From NCBI GenBank assembly GCA_964392065.1, contig CAYMOG010000004.1, positions 1-64,000 on the forward strand: a stretch of DNA of 64,000 nt. The letters are read 5' to 3'. The notes under the pieces are model-generated. The model did not search any database, was not told the DNA's origin, and saw only the letters and a program-made list of their open reading frames with translations. Each line of letters opens with the position of its first letter. Within the stretch, counting starts at the first letter, position 1. The stretch is from JASBZA01 sp964392065 (GTDB taxonomy: Bacteria; Bacillota; Clostridia; Saccharofermentanales; Fastidiosipilaceae). Both the position numbers and the translations under genes were made by a program. This document shows positions 42,220 through 51,463 of the stretch, one piece after another.

Positions 42220-44564
42220 ACATCCTCCACTATTTGGCCACCCACCCGTCTTAAATCTCTATAGAAGGCCGGGTAGGATTTATTGACAGCCTCCGCTCCA
42301 TCTAGAGTGGACTCTCCACTGGCTGACATGGCTGCAATACTTCCCGCCATGGCCAAACGATGATCGTTATAGCTTGATAGAGAGGCCCCGATAAGCTTAG
42401 AAACACCCGTCACAACAAGGTAATCTTCCCCTAATTCACATACAACGCCTAAACGCGTTAACATATCATAACTCGCCCAGAGTCTATCCGACTCCTTGAT
42501 CTTCAAACGCTGAGCATTGCTTAGTTTTGTTTTCTTACCTTCACCCGCACAGGCGCACGCCACGGATAATGCGGGAAATAAATCAGGGAACTGGGAAATA
42601 TCGATTTCGATAAGTTCACTAGAATCCCTGTCTTTTCGCTCTTGAAGCTTCTCTAAACACATGATGAACGCTTTATCTCCTTGTAAACTGTCTTCTCTCA
42701 TGCCCTGCACTTCAATAGTATGCCCGAGAAATTTCGCTAGATACCAGAACGCGGCTTGAGAATAGTCCCGTTCAATTTCAACCATTGAACTAGGCATCCG
42801 ATAGTTCTGTCCCCCCCGTACGTGATAGGTTATATGGGCATTCGGATCTTCTTCACGAGTAATTTCTATCCCGAAATTTCGTAAAACCTCTAGGCTTAAA
42901 TCCACATACGGCGCGGATTCTAATTGCGTGGTTAGAGACAGATGTGAAGCCTCAGGTAAGAGCGCCATGCCATACAACATCCCAGTTATATATTGTGAAC
43001 TGCTGTCACCGGCTAGCGCATAGGCATCCGCTTCTAACTGACCTCTTATTTCTAGTGGTAAGTACAAACCGTCTTCTTCTGGGAAACGCAAATCAACACC
43101 ATGATTTCCTAGAACCTCTATATATTCATTGAGTGGCCTGTATGGGAGTCTTCCACTACCTGTAAAACGTACCGATACACCTAGCGCTGCTGCAATCGGA
43201 ATGAGGAAGCGTATCGTCGATCCTGACTCGCCGCAATCTACTTCTATTCGGTCTTCTGATCTAGCCCTATAGGCCGCTATAATCTGATTTATACCAACAA
43301 TAGTTGCTTGAATATCATTAGACATAGCCTCCTTACAATTGGAAATGTAAGACGTGAAATCCCCACCGTCTTGAGCTAGAGCTACGGCCATAATTAAGCG
43401 ATGCGCCATTGATTTAGAGGGCGGAGGAAGCACCACACCAGTAAGTTCAGAAGGACTAAGTCTCACGCTTTGGAAGCCTTTAGTAACCCCTAGGGTATAG
43501 CCTTCCAAGTGCTCAGCAAGAGTGGCTAGTTTTTCTGAAGTCAAATTCTGTAATCTTGCCTCACCAAGCGTCTCTAAGAAAACCATAGTCGTTCCTGCAC
43601 TTGTCGTTTTCTTGTCTTTATTTATGAAGGGCAGAATTTCAGCAACAGTCAGTTCCGTAAATACAGGTAAGCCGAAACGCTGCAGTAGACTTTGTGTCCT
43701 GGCTAATAAATTCCCATCACGAAAACCTAAGACTTCCCCTAGTCTAAGCGCACAGAGAAGACCAATGCTAACACCTTCACCATGCGTGTAACGCCTGTAA
43801 CCGCTTGCACTCTCAATCGCATGGCCGAAGGTATGCCCTAGATTAAGCACCGCCCGCAGTCCCCGTTCAAGCGTATCTTGTGCGACAATTTTCGCTTTGG
43901 CTCTAATACCTGCAGAAAGCATTTCCGTGCTGGGATATAGACTATGGCTTCCTTCTATCTCTGAGAACAACCCTTCCCCTTCTAGAAGACCATACTTAAT
44001 CATTTCTGCCCAACCACTTCTGAGCTCTCTAGGCGGCAAAGTCATCAACACATCCACATCGGCAAGAACAATTTCAGGCTGTTTAAATGCTCCCAGCAAA
44101 TTCTTACCATACGGTGTATCTATTCCTGTCTTCCCTCCAACAGACGAATCGATTTGTGCTAAATAAGTCGTAGGAACTTGAATATACGGTATACCACGCA
44201 TATAGATTGCGGCAGCAAATCCACATAAATCACCTACCACGCCTCCCCCTAGCGCAAGAAACTTGTCTTGTCGGGATAAATTGAATTCGAAGGCTTTGGC
44301 CAACAAACGCCCTAACGTAGTTTCATTTTTCTGTTCCTCGCCCGCAGTAAAGGTGAAGTGATCCACAGCATAACCTAAATCTTCTAGTTGATTCGATACC
44401 TTGTGATAAAACAGCGGTGCCGTATTGGAATCCGCCACCACTAGAATCTTCTGCCCTCGAAAATGTGCAGGTTCTAGATATAGTTTAAGCTCCTCCAACA
44501 GTCCTCTGCCTACATAGCAAGGATAATAATTTCTGTCATCGGTTTGAATTTTAAGCATTTCCAT
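42216..44564 (-). CDS. aroBA: Fused 3-dehydroquinate synthase / EPSP synthase
   Basis: 782 residues in one uninterrupted frame. Residues 1-355 are AroB: NAD-site GGGVVGDLCGFAA, zinc ligands in NLGHTFGHAIE and HGEGVSIG. Residues 365-780 are AroA: PPPSKSMAHRL, CGESGSTIRFL, GDSSSQYITG, QRLKIKESDR and YNDHRLAM. Both active sites look complete. The joint (about 350-365) shows no stop or frameshift. The order AroB then AroA is that of the first two domains of fungal AROM. It starts six bases after aroE-aroK. Confidence 0.94.
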   Translation of the reverse strand: MEMLKIQTDDRNYYPCYVGRGLLEELKLYLEPAHFRGQKILVVADSNTAPLFYHKVSNQLEDLGYAVDHFTFTAGEEQKNETTLGRLLAKAFEFNLSRQDKFLALGGGVVGDLCGFAAAIYMRGIPYIQVPTTYLAQIDSSVGGKTGIDTPYGKNLLGAFKQPEIVLADVDVLMTLPPRELRSGWAEMIKYGLLEGEGLFSEIEGSHSLYPSTEMLSAGIRAKAKIVAQDTLERGLRAVLNLGHTFGHAIESASGYRRYTHGEGVSIGLLCALRLGEVLGFRDGNLLARTQSLLQRFGLPVFTELTVAEILPFINKDKKTTSAGTTMVFLETLGEARLQNLTSEKLATLAEHLEGYTLGVTKGFQSVRLSPSELTGVVLPPPSKSMAHRLIMAVALAQDGGDFTSYISNCKEAMSNDIQATIVGINQIIAAYRARSEDRIEVDCGESGSTIRFLIPIAAALGVSVRFTGSGRLPYRPLNEYIEVLGNHGVDLRFPEEDGLYLPLEIRGQLEADAYALAGDSSSQYITGMLYGMALLPEASHLSLTTQLESAPYVDLSLEVLRNFGIEITREEDPNAHITYHVRGGQNYRMPSSMVEIERDYSQAAFWYLAKFLGHTIEVQGMREDSLQGDKAFIMCLEKLQERKDRDSSELIEIDISQFPDLFPALSVACACAGEGKKTKLSNAQRLKIKESDRLWASYDMLTRLGVVCELGEDYLVVTGVSKLIGASLSSYNDHRLAMAGSIAAMSASGESTLDGAEAVNKSYPAFYRDLRRVGGQIVEDV

Positions 44565-44570
44565 ATGTCC

Positions 44571-45992
44571 TCATTCTAGCCCGAAAGCACGAAGTATCGC
44601 TTCCACAGCCTCTCTAGGTCTACCTTCCGTCGAGACGCTAACGTCGGCCAAAGCTTCATACGCCACTTCGCGCATCTCATATAATCTCCTCAATGCTTCA
44701 GGCTCTTGTTGCAAGAGTGGTCTAGACGCTCGATTCCCTGCGCGCATCAACGCCGTCTCCAAAGATATCTTCGTATAGACGATTTGCCCCTGATGCGCAC
44801 GCACCAGATCCTCCATTCCCTCTTGTAAGAGACACCCTCCACCTGTTGATAGGATATATGAACCTTCCTGACTCAAGAGATCTGTAAATATTTCCCTTTC
44901 CATTGTGCGAAAATAGTCTTCTCCATGTTGGGAAAATATTTCTGTAATTGAACGCCCTAAACGTTCTTCTATTATCTGGTCTAAATCCATCGAGGGTATG
45001 CCCAGCGTCTTGGCTAATTTCCTCGCTACGGTACTCTTACCCGAAGCCATGAAACCCGTAAGGACAATACGCAAGGGGAAATGGTCCAATAAGTCATTCG
45101 GAAGATTCTCTAGAGTTTCAAGTAAGCGCTGCTTTACTTCGGGCGAACGGAAACGAGATTCTAACTCTGGATGCCAAATTCTCTGTGCTTCTAAGGCCTG
45201 GTGAAAAAGCATTGGCAATCCCGATACCGCTGGAACACCATAAGATCTGGCTAAGAGTATAAATCGCGTAGCCAGCGGATTATAAATAGAATCAAATACG
45301 CCTTCTAATTCAGACTTCTCTAAACGTTCAATATAATAACGATGTTCGAGAGGGAGCTCTCCTACAGCAGGCCACATACCTAGAGGCGTCCCATTTAGAA
45401 TATAGTGTATTTCGCCATCCCAAGCATGTAAGTCCGTTTCAGTTAAAAGCGTAATCGCACATTGGGGATAGAGTTTCCTACAGGTATGGACCAATTTCTC
45501 ATCTTTCGACTTATCACGCACTCTAATAAGAACTTGTTTCGCTCCTAATCGGCATACGGCATAAAGCATGGTTTTGGCCACGCCACCACTTCCTAGAAGA
45601 AGTACCGTTTTATTTTGATAGTGGAAATCTGCTGACAAGAATCCTGCTATGTCCGTATTGTAACCCTTACCATTATAGATTGTATTCACCGCTCCAAACT
45701 GCAATGCTTCTTGAGAAAGTGCGGCGAGATGTTCTTGTACCTTTTCTTTGTAAGGAATCGTGATATTGAGACCGCTATAAGACGATAAGAGTTCAGGGAA
45801 TTTTCTAGGAAAATCTTCTATTTCCATATCTTCTAGTACATAAGTAGCGTCTATACCGAGAATATCGAAAATATGTTGATGTATAAGAGGCGACAAGCTG
45901 TGACCTAATGGATGACCTAGTAATGCAAACCGTTCTAATAGGTTTTCTTCTCGCGAATATAAGAAATCTAAGCGACTATCCTTCCACGTCAT
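44571..45992 (-). CDS. aroEK: Fused shikimate dehydrogenase / shikimate kinase
   Basis: 473 residues. About 20-285 is AroE: LLGHPLGHSLSPLIH, NITIPYKEKV with the catalytic Lys, GAVNTIYN, the NADP loop LLGSGGVAKT and a C-terminal LPMLFHQALEAQRIW helix. About 304-470 is AroK: P-loop TGFMASGKSTVARKL, Walker-type MDLDQIIEE, STGGGCLL and the NRASRPLL lid. All key residues are visible. It overlaps tyrA by 17 bases and ends six bases before the aroB-aroA fusion. Confidence 0.94.
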   Translation of the reverse strand: MTWKDSRLDFLYSREENLLERFALLGHPLGHSLSPLIHQHIFDILGIDATYVLEDMEIEDFPRKFPELLSSYSGLNITIPYKEKVQEHLAALSQEALQFGAVNTIYNGKGYNTDIAGFLSADFHYQNKTVLLLGSGGVAKTMLYAVCRLGAKQVLIRVRDKSKDEKLVHTCRKLYPQCAITLLTETDLHAWDGEIHYILNGTPLGMWPAVGELPLEHRYYIERLEKSELEGVFDSIYNPLATRFILLARSYGVPAVSGLPMLFHQALEAQRIWHPELESRFRSPEVKQRLLETLENLPNDLLDHFPLRIVLTGFMASGKSTVARKLAKTLGIPSMDLDQIIEERLGRSITEIFSQHGEDYFRTMEREIFTDLLSQEGSYILSTGGGCLLQEGMEDLVRAHQGQIVYTKISLETALMRAGNRASRPLLQQEPEALRRLYEMREVAYEALADVSVSTEGRPREAVEAILRAFGLE

Positions 45993-47124
45993 AGCCTGCC
46001 TCCTTCAGTAGTGCAATGGCTCGAATCGCTTCTCCAGGCGAGGATATAAACAAGCGCACATGACCTCCTTCATACTGTCTCGCATCTTGGATAGAAATAT
46101 TATGAATATTAATTTTTGCCTCACTAAGTAATTGGGTTAGAGCCGCGAGGGCACCTGTCTTATCTTCGATGTTTATGAGAATCTGCGCATCTGAAATAAG
46201 AGGGCCTATTCCTTTTGCCGGAATAACTGCTCTTGTATGATTTGCTCTTGCATAAAACATCCGTAGGAAATCTTCATCTTGTGTTTCAAGTGCTACCTCT
46301 AACTGCTGTAATTGCTCTTGCATAGCATGGACTGCCCGCAGGAGATGGGCGCCAGATTCTAGAGATATCCCTGCCCAGAGATCCGGGTCAGAAGAAGCAA
46401 TACGTGTGATGTCCCGAAACCCCCCTGCTGAGAGAAGTACCGCAAGAGAAGAAGACGCCTCATCAGGAAGTGCAGCATGCATGAGAGCTGCTGCAACTGC
46501 GTGGGGCAAATGGGAAACACGCGCTACCAAGTCATCGTGACGATAGGCATCTAACCATAAGGGTTTAGCGCCTAAAGCACGTACCAATTTCTCTAGGACT
46601 TCACGCTCTTCATCCTCAATATGCTCCCCCGCACATAGTACATACTGGGCATTCTCAAATAAACTTTCAGTAGCGCAAGCGTAACCTGTTCGTTCAGATC
46701 CGGCCATAGGATGGCCACCTATGAAGCGCAAGTTTCTACAAGCTTCCATAATTGGACTCTTTACTGAGCCTACATCCGTAAGAATGGCCTGAGATTTCGC
46801 GCCGACCACTTGGGCCAAAGCCCCGACCCATTCCACTGGCGTACATAAAATGAGGATATCTTGTAGAAATAATGGATCCACTTCCAAGATCGCCGCTTCC
46901 CAGTTCTCGGAACCTATTTTCGGAATTAAATAGCCCTCATCTATACTTCGGTCAGCCCAAGCGTAATGCAAAGTATTTTGCTCATGACTAAATCCTGTCA
47001 CATAAAAATCTTTATGGCAAGAGAGCGCTTGGGCAATAGAGCCACCAATGAGCCCGAGTGCCACAATGCCCACTTTTACTTTCTCAGAGCCAGGCATCCT
47101 GACCACCTGTTGTAGAAATTCCAA
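45976..47124 (-). CDS. tyrA: Prephenate dehydrogenase with ACT domain
   Basis: 382 residues. The NAD site reads GIVALGLIGGS (first Gly of the usual VGLGLIGGS replaced by Ala), with VGSVKSPIMEACR, GGHPMAGSERTGY and VSHLPHAVAAALM following; an ACT domain at about 315-380 should sense tyrosine. The start at 47124 has AGGAGAA nine bases upstream; an ATG at 47097 with GGTGG is an alternative. It overlaps the end of aroF by about 41 bases. Makes hydroxyphenylpyruvate for tyrosine. Confidence 0.92.
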   Translation of the reverse strand: MEFLQQVVRMPGSEKVKVGIVALGLIGGSIAQALSCHKDFYVTGFSHEQNTLHYAWADRSIDEGYLIPKIGSENWEAAILEVDPLFLQDILILCTPVEWVGALAQVVGAKSQAILTDVGSVKSPIMEACRNLRFIGGHPMAGSERTGYACATESLFENAQYVLCAGEHIEDEEREVLEKLVRALGAKPLWLDAYRHDDLVARVSHLPHAVAAALMHAALPDEASSSLAVLLSAGGFRDITRIASSDPDLWAGISLESGAHLLRAVHAMQEQLQQLEVALETQDEDFLRMFYARANHTRAVIPAKGIGPLISDAQILINIEDKTGALAALTQLLSEAKINIHNISIQDARQYEGGHVRLFISSPGEAIRAIALLKEAGYDVEG

Positions 47125-48124
47125 CCGTTTCTCCTATTGCATTGACCTGGTCCATGAGTGCACTATACTCTGCAAATGTCAATTGCTGGGCAGCGTCGGA
47201 CATGGCTTCCTTAGGGTTGGGATGCACCTCAATAATTAACCCGTCCGATTTTACTGCTGTAGCCGCGAGGGCTAGAGCGGGGACAAATTGTGCATCTCCA
47301 GCCGCATGGGATGGATCCACTATAATAGGGAGATGCGTTTTCTCACGAAGGACTGGAATTGCTGCGATATCAAGCGTAGCGCGATAGGAAGTTTCGAAGG
47401 TCCGAATACCTCGCTCACATAAGATTACGCGCTTATTCCCTTCATTAAGAATATACTCCGCTGAAGATAACCATTCATCAATTGTCATGGCCATACCGCG
47501 TTTAAGTAGGATAGGTTTTCCTGTCTTGCCTACAGCCTTGAGCAAGCGAAAATTCTGTGCATTTCTAGTACCAATTTGAAGAATATCGACATAAGGAAGC
47601 ATAGCTTTTATATCAAGCTCTGACATAACTTCTGAAACTACTAACATATTAAACTGATCCGAAATATCCCGCATCCATTTAAGCGCATCGAGGCCTGTAC
47701 CTTGGAAAGAATAAGGTGAGGTACGTGGTTTAAATGCTCCTCCCCTTAGAACTCTAGCTCCCGCCTGACTTACCGCTTGGGCGGTTTCATAGAGCTGCTC
47801 ATAACTTTCGATTGCACAAGGACCTGCCATATTTACAAAATGTCCTCCACCTATAAGCACATCTTTACCTAAATCAAAGGTATCCGTTTGTGGTTGAAAA
47901 GTCTTACTGGCCAGCTTATAAGGCTCTGTGATACGTATAATACGTTCAACGCCTTCCAAAGCTTCTAAATTTTTCACATCTACCATGCTAGTGTCCCCAA
48001 GAACACCAATAATAGAACGCTCTTCACCATCACTTAGTTGGGACTTAAGATTTTTGGCGGCCAAAGCCTCCATAATATTATCAATATCCAGTGGCAGAAT
48101 ATTTTTCTCTAAAAGAATAATCAT
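47084..48124 (-). CDS. aroF: 3-deoxy-7-phosphoheptulonate synthase (type I-beta)
   Basis: 346 residues. The first enzyme of the shikimate pathway, joining PEP and erythrose-4-phosphate. An N-terminal ferredoxin-like regulatory domain of about 70 residues precedes the barrel, which has MAGPCAIES, LRGGAFKPRTSPYSFQG, LLKRGMAMT and VDPSHAAGD. That N-terminal domain is known to confer feedback control in related enzymes. GAGGA precedes the ATG. It is the first gene of the aro operon. Confidence 0.95.
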   Translation of the reverse strand: MIILLEKNILPLDIDNIMEALAAKNLKSQLSDGEERSIIGVLGDTSMVDVKNLEALEGVERIIRITEPYKLASKTFQPQTDTFDLGKDVLIGGGHFVNMAGPCAIESYEQLYETAQAVSQAGARVLRGGAFKPRTSPYSFQGTGLDALKWMRDISDQFNMLVVSEVMSELDIKAMLPYVDILQIGTRNAQNFRLLKAVGKTGKPILLKRGMAMTIDEWLSSAEYILNEGNKRVILCERGIRTFETSYRATLDIAAIPVLREKTHLPIIVDPSHAAGDAQFVPALALAATAVKSDGLIIEVHPNPKEAMSDAAQQLTFAEYSALMDQVNAIGETVGISTTGGQDAWL

Positions 48125-48141
48125 AGATTTGTCCTCGATTT

Positions 48142-48210
48142 CTAGTCTATAAGATATAGGTTAGATTTACGTATCACGTACCCTAAAAAATGCATAATGA
48201 ATAGGTGCAA
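48142..48210 (-). CDS. Possible aromatic-rich leader peptide before aroF
   Basis: A 22-codon frame starts at TTG, with GGAGG ten bases upstream, and ends 17 bases before the aroF ATG. It contains two Phe and two Tyr. It lies within the likely aro mRNA leader. No clear terminator/antiterminator pair was found, so it could regulate by translational coupling or be chance. Confidence 0.25.
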   Translation of the reverse strand: MHLFIMHFLGYVIRKSNLYLID

Positions 48211-48247
48211 TGGTACACTTCCTCCAACTATGTATAAACTTAAATAT

Positions 48248-48276
48248 ATAGTAGAAATCCAAAACCGCTTTGTCAA
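48248..48276 (-). promoter_or_regulatory. Promoter of the aro operon
   Basis: Minus strand TTGACA (48271-48276) and TACTAT (48248-48253) are exactly 17 bases apart. The start point would be near 48241, leaving a leader of about 117 bases before aroF. No T-box motif was found in it. Confidence 0.7.
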
Positions 48277-48292
48277 ACAAATAACTTTGACT

Positions 48293-48495
48293 TTAGAAAA
48301 GTTTGCCATCCTGCATAGAATAAATTCTTTCACAAGCGTTTGCTAGTTTCATATTATGGGTTGCTAATATAACAGCCGTGCCTGATCGGTGTATATCTTG
48401 GAAGATTCCCATTACAATTTCACTATTATGAGAATCAAGAGCTCCTGTAGGTTCATCGGCTAAGATAATGGATTTACTGTTTTTAGATATTACTA
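48293..48495 (-). pseudogene. Remnant of an ABC transporter ATP-binding protein
   Basis: About 67 codons of the C-terminal part of a MacB/LolD-type ATPase remain: Walker B and D-loop IILADEPTGALDS, the H-loop ATHN and a final DGKLF before the stop at 48293. Upstream the frame meets a stop and the Walker A, Q-loop and signature motifs are absent. No permease is adjacent. The fragment abuts the aro promoter, which may have been created or exposed by the deletion. Confidence 0.85.
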
Positions 48496-48602
48496 TTAAT
48501 TATTTACTTACAAATTATATATTTAAAAAGTATGCTTCCAATCCCTACAGTGACATTCCGTTTGACTGCGTTACATGATCCCACTGAATAGACTACAAAA
48601 AT

Positions 48603-48635
48603 AAACCTCTCATACACTGTACGCATGAGAGGTTT
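48603..48635 (-). terminator. Terminator of korAB
   Basis: AAACCTCTCAT and ATGAGAGGTTT form a perfect 11-bp stem, followed on the minus strand by ATTTTTG, 53 bases past the korB stop. Confidence 0.88.
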
Positions 48636-48687
48636 CAAGAAAACTTAATTTGTAGCGAATACGCTACAGGTTTTTACTCATAAAGCT

Positions 48688-49557
48688 TTATGAAAAGGCT
48701 TCGTTCTGAGACTGCAAGAATTCTAGACTTGCACCCTGATCTTTTAATAGTTTCCCGTTTGTTAAGATCTTGTTTTGTTTGGAGAAAGAATCTTTTTCTT
48801 TCTTATATATGATTCCCGTTGGAATACCATCATCAGAGAAAATACTGGCTGTCTTGAGCGCTAATTCATAATCCGAAGGATCGTAATCTTCTCCTACCGG
48901 TCTTACACGCTCCTTATACCATTGAAATGTATTAATTTTATTGAAGGATACACAGGGCTGGAAAATATCAATTAGTGCGTAACCATCATATTCAATAGCT
49001 TCTTTCAAGATTGTGCGGAACTGCTCAGGATCCCCGGAGAAAGTTCTAGCAACGAAGCCTGCACCTAGCGCTATAGCATTAAGTACTGGATTAAATTGTG
49101 TCATGGTAACACCTTCCGTTTGAACAGAAGTTACTTGGCCTTTGGGCGCTGTAGGGGATGCTTGTCCCTTCGTCAAACCGTAGACTTGGTTATCATGGGC
49201 AATATGTACCAGATTGATATTTCTACGTACAGCAGCCATGAAATGGTTACCACCTTCACCAAAGGAGTCACCGTCACCTGTATTGATAATTACAGTCAAT
49301 TCATCATTGGCAATTTTTGCACCTGTAGCAGCGGGTAAGGATCTACCATGTAGTCCGCAGAAGCGGTTTGCCGATGTATATTGAGGCGTTTTGGCCGCTT
49401 GACCGATACCTGCTGCTAATAATACCTTATGTGGATCTTTGCCCAGCTCAGCTAGGGTCTCATTCAAAACTTTCTGGATAGCAAAGTTACCACAACCTGG
49501 GCACCAAGCGGTTTTATAAGTTTCAAAACTTCTTTGCGTACTTTCGTGTATATGCAT
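48688..49557 (-). CDS. korB: 2-oxoacid:ferredoxin oxidoreductase, beta subunit
   Basis: 289 residues. The thiamine diphosphate subunit: CPGCGNFAIQK near residue 19 and GDGDSFGEGGNHF near 94 (the GDG...N diphosphate-Mg motif). A QVYGLTKGQASPT loop is typical of KorB/VorB-type enzymes. It cooperates with the alpha/gamma subunit encoded 11 bases upstream to decarboxylate a 2-oxoacid to acyl-CoA and reduce ferredoxin. The substrate (2-oxoglutarate, branched or aromatic oxoacids) cannot be told. Confidence 0.9.
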   Translation of the reverse strand: MHIHESTQRSFETYKTAWCPGCGNFAIQKVLNETLAELGKDPHKVLLAAGIGQAAKTPQYTSANRFCGLHGRSLPAATGAKIANDELTVIINTGDGDSFGEGGNHFMAAVRRNINLVHIAHDNQVYGLTKGQASPTAPKGQVTSVQTEGVTMTQFNPVLNAIALGAGFVARTFSGDPEQFRTILKEAIEYDGYALIDIFQPCVSFNKINTFQWYKERVRPVGEDYDPSDYELALKTASIFSDDGIPTGIIYKKEKDSFSKQNKILTNGKLLKDQGASLEFLQSQNEAFS

Positions 49558-49568
49558 TTTCTTCCTCC

Positions 49569-51380
49569 TTATCCTACGTGCTTCTCGAGCCGCTTACAAA
49601 TCTCTTCGCTAGAAATCTGTCTACCGTCATACTTCAAGATAGAATCTTCCACTTTAATACCCGTTTGACGGCGAATCAACATAGCTAATTGACTATCTTG
49701 GTTTTGCTCCACGTTTATAAATGTATGATCAGAAACTTCGGCAAGTTTCTCTAATTTCTGAGTAGGTAGTGGCCAGAGATCACCGAAGATCAAAGCATTG
49801 ACGCTCTTCTTCTCAACAAATACTAAGTAATCGACGGCTTCTTTGATAGAACCTTCTAATGAACCCCAAGCTAATAAAGTCACTTTTGCATCTTCTGGAC
49901 CATAGAGTTCTGGCTCTTCTATGTCCTCTGCCAGCAATGTTTCCATTTTTCTTGTGCGCTTATCAACTTGTTGAACACGTACGTCCGCATCCTCGGTGAT
50001 GAAACCATACTCATCATGTTCATCCGTATCAGCAGACACGAATGCATAAGGGTTTCCTGGAATCAAACGAGGAGAAATTCCAGATTCTGTATTTCTATAA
50101 CGCTTATATTCAGATTCCGCTAGAGTCTGCTCGGTCATTTCACCCGAGGGTGTATCGCCACGTGTGTAACCTTCTCTATAGCCTAGAGCTTCTTCTGGGC
50201 TAGAACCGACTTGTACACGCTCAACTTTTTCGAAGTCAAACTGTGGAATAGTAGCGGTCCCATCGGCTAGATATTGATCTGTTAGTAGAGTTACAGGTAA
50301 CTGATATTTCTGAGCTAATTTGTGCGCTCTAGCCGATTGATAGAAGGCATCTTCATGATTTTTTACCGCGATTACCATCTTAGGATAATCACCGTTGCCA
50401 CCGAAAATAGCCATATTCAAGTCTGCTTGTTCCGTTCTTGTTGGTAAGCCCGTTACAGGACCGGGTCTCATAGCGTTTACAACCACAACAGGAACTTCCA
50501 TCATGCCGGCCATAGCCAGAGCTTCTAGCTTCAAGTGATAGCCGCCACCTGAGGTGCCGGTCATTGCTACCGCACCTGCATAGGATGCACCGACTGCCAT
50601 ATTCATAGCTGACAGTTCATCTTCTGCTTGTTCTACAACAATATTCGCTTCTGTCTGAACACTTGCTAAGTACTCCATTACAGAAGTTGATGGACTCATA
50701 GGATAGGCAGTATAGAAATTAAGCCCTGCTGCCAGAGCACCCAAGCCAATCGCTTGATTACCGTTCATGACGACCCATTGGCTATAGTCTGCCTCAGGAT
50801 GTTCCATATGAGAATCTAAATCCTCTATACCACGCCCTGTACTCTCTACAGCTTTTTTCGCATATTCTCCTTGATTATCTTCAACTAAATCATAGCCTCT
50901 TTCTGCTGCTGCTACGTTGACATCTAAGATGCTAGGTTTCATAGCAAGAGCGAAGAGTTCTGGAATTCTTTCCTTGGGGAAACCAAATAAATGAATCAAC
51001 GCACCCAGTGCTACAGATGATGCTACCTTAGGATTGCCGAGTTCTTTTGCAATCTTTTCCATAGGAAGAGAAATAACGCGTTTTTCCTCTGTCTCATACT
51101 TCTCATCTGCAAGGATGAAACCATCTTCTCTTAAGTTATCAAGATGGGCATGTATAGCATCCTCATTTAGTGCTAGAACACCATCAACATCATAATCATG
51201 AGTCTGAATACGACGTTTACCAATGCGCAGAGTTGTGAAGTTATAACCACCTCTTACTCTACTCATCAAATCTCTTGTGGCAAACACATTGTAGCCATAT
51301 TCTTTTAAGAATCTCTCGAAGACGCCGCTGGTCGTATCGATACCTTGGCCGGCAGCTCCGCCGATAAGTAAATTAAACAT
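49569..51380 (-). CDS. korA: 2-oxoacid:ferredoxin oxidoreductase, fused gamma-alpha subunit
   Basis: 603 residues. Residues 1-190 are the gamma domain (GGAAGQGIDTTS, MSRVRGGYNF) and 200-600 the alpha domain (GLNFYTAYPMSPST, VEQAEDELSAMNM, TGTSGGGYHLKLEA, GPVTGLPTRTEQADL). This fusion with a short separate beta subunit is the common two-subunit KorAB type and lacks a ferredoxin-like delta domain, so it needs an external carrier such as the ferredoxin at 170-340. GGAGG lies six bases before the ATG. Confidence 0.93.
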   Translation of the reverse strand: MFNLLIGGAAGQGIDTTSGVFERFLKEYGYNVFATRDLMSRVRGGYNFTTLRIGKRRIQTHDYDVDGVLALNEDAIHAHLDNLREDGFILADEKYETEEKRVISLPMEKIAKELGNPKVASSVALGALIHLFGFPKERIPELFALAMKPSILDVNVAAAERGYDLVEDNQGEYAKKAVESTGRGIEDLDSHMEHPEADYSQWVVMNGNQAIGLGALAAGLNFYTAYPMSPSTSVMEYLASVQTEANIVVEQAEDELSAMNMAVGASYAGAVAMTGTSGGGYHLKLEALAMAGMMEVPVVVVNAMRPGPVTGLPTRTEQADLNMAIFGGNGDYPKMVIAVKNHEDAFYQSARAHKLAQKYQLPVTLLTDQYLADGTATIPQFDFEKVERVQVGSSPEEALGYREGYTRGDTPSGEMTEQTLAESEYKRYRNTESGISPRLIPGNPYAFVSADTDEHDEYGFITEDADVRVQQVDKRTRKMETLLAEDIEEPELYGPEDAKVTLLAWGSLEGSIKEAVDYLVFVEKKSVNALIFGDLWPLPTQKLEKLAEVSDHTFINVEQNQDSQLAMLIRRQTGIKVEDSILKYDGRQISSEEICKRLEKHVG

Positions 51381-51463
51381 AAAAACCTCCGTGTGTAATC
51401 TTTTTTACTCTTCGTAAAACATATAAACATAGCTTAAGAAAAAAACTTTGTTTTGTATATTCC

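Noticed and set aside
48125..48247. T-box or other amino-acid riboswitch before aroF
   Set aside because: No AGGGTGG-type T-box core or specifier-like stem was seen in the leader.
48142..48333. 63-codon frame upstream of aroF as a full gene
   Set aside because: Its 5' half crosses the promoter and the end of the ABC remnant; only the last 22 codons could be on the aro mRNA.
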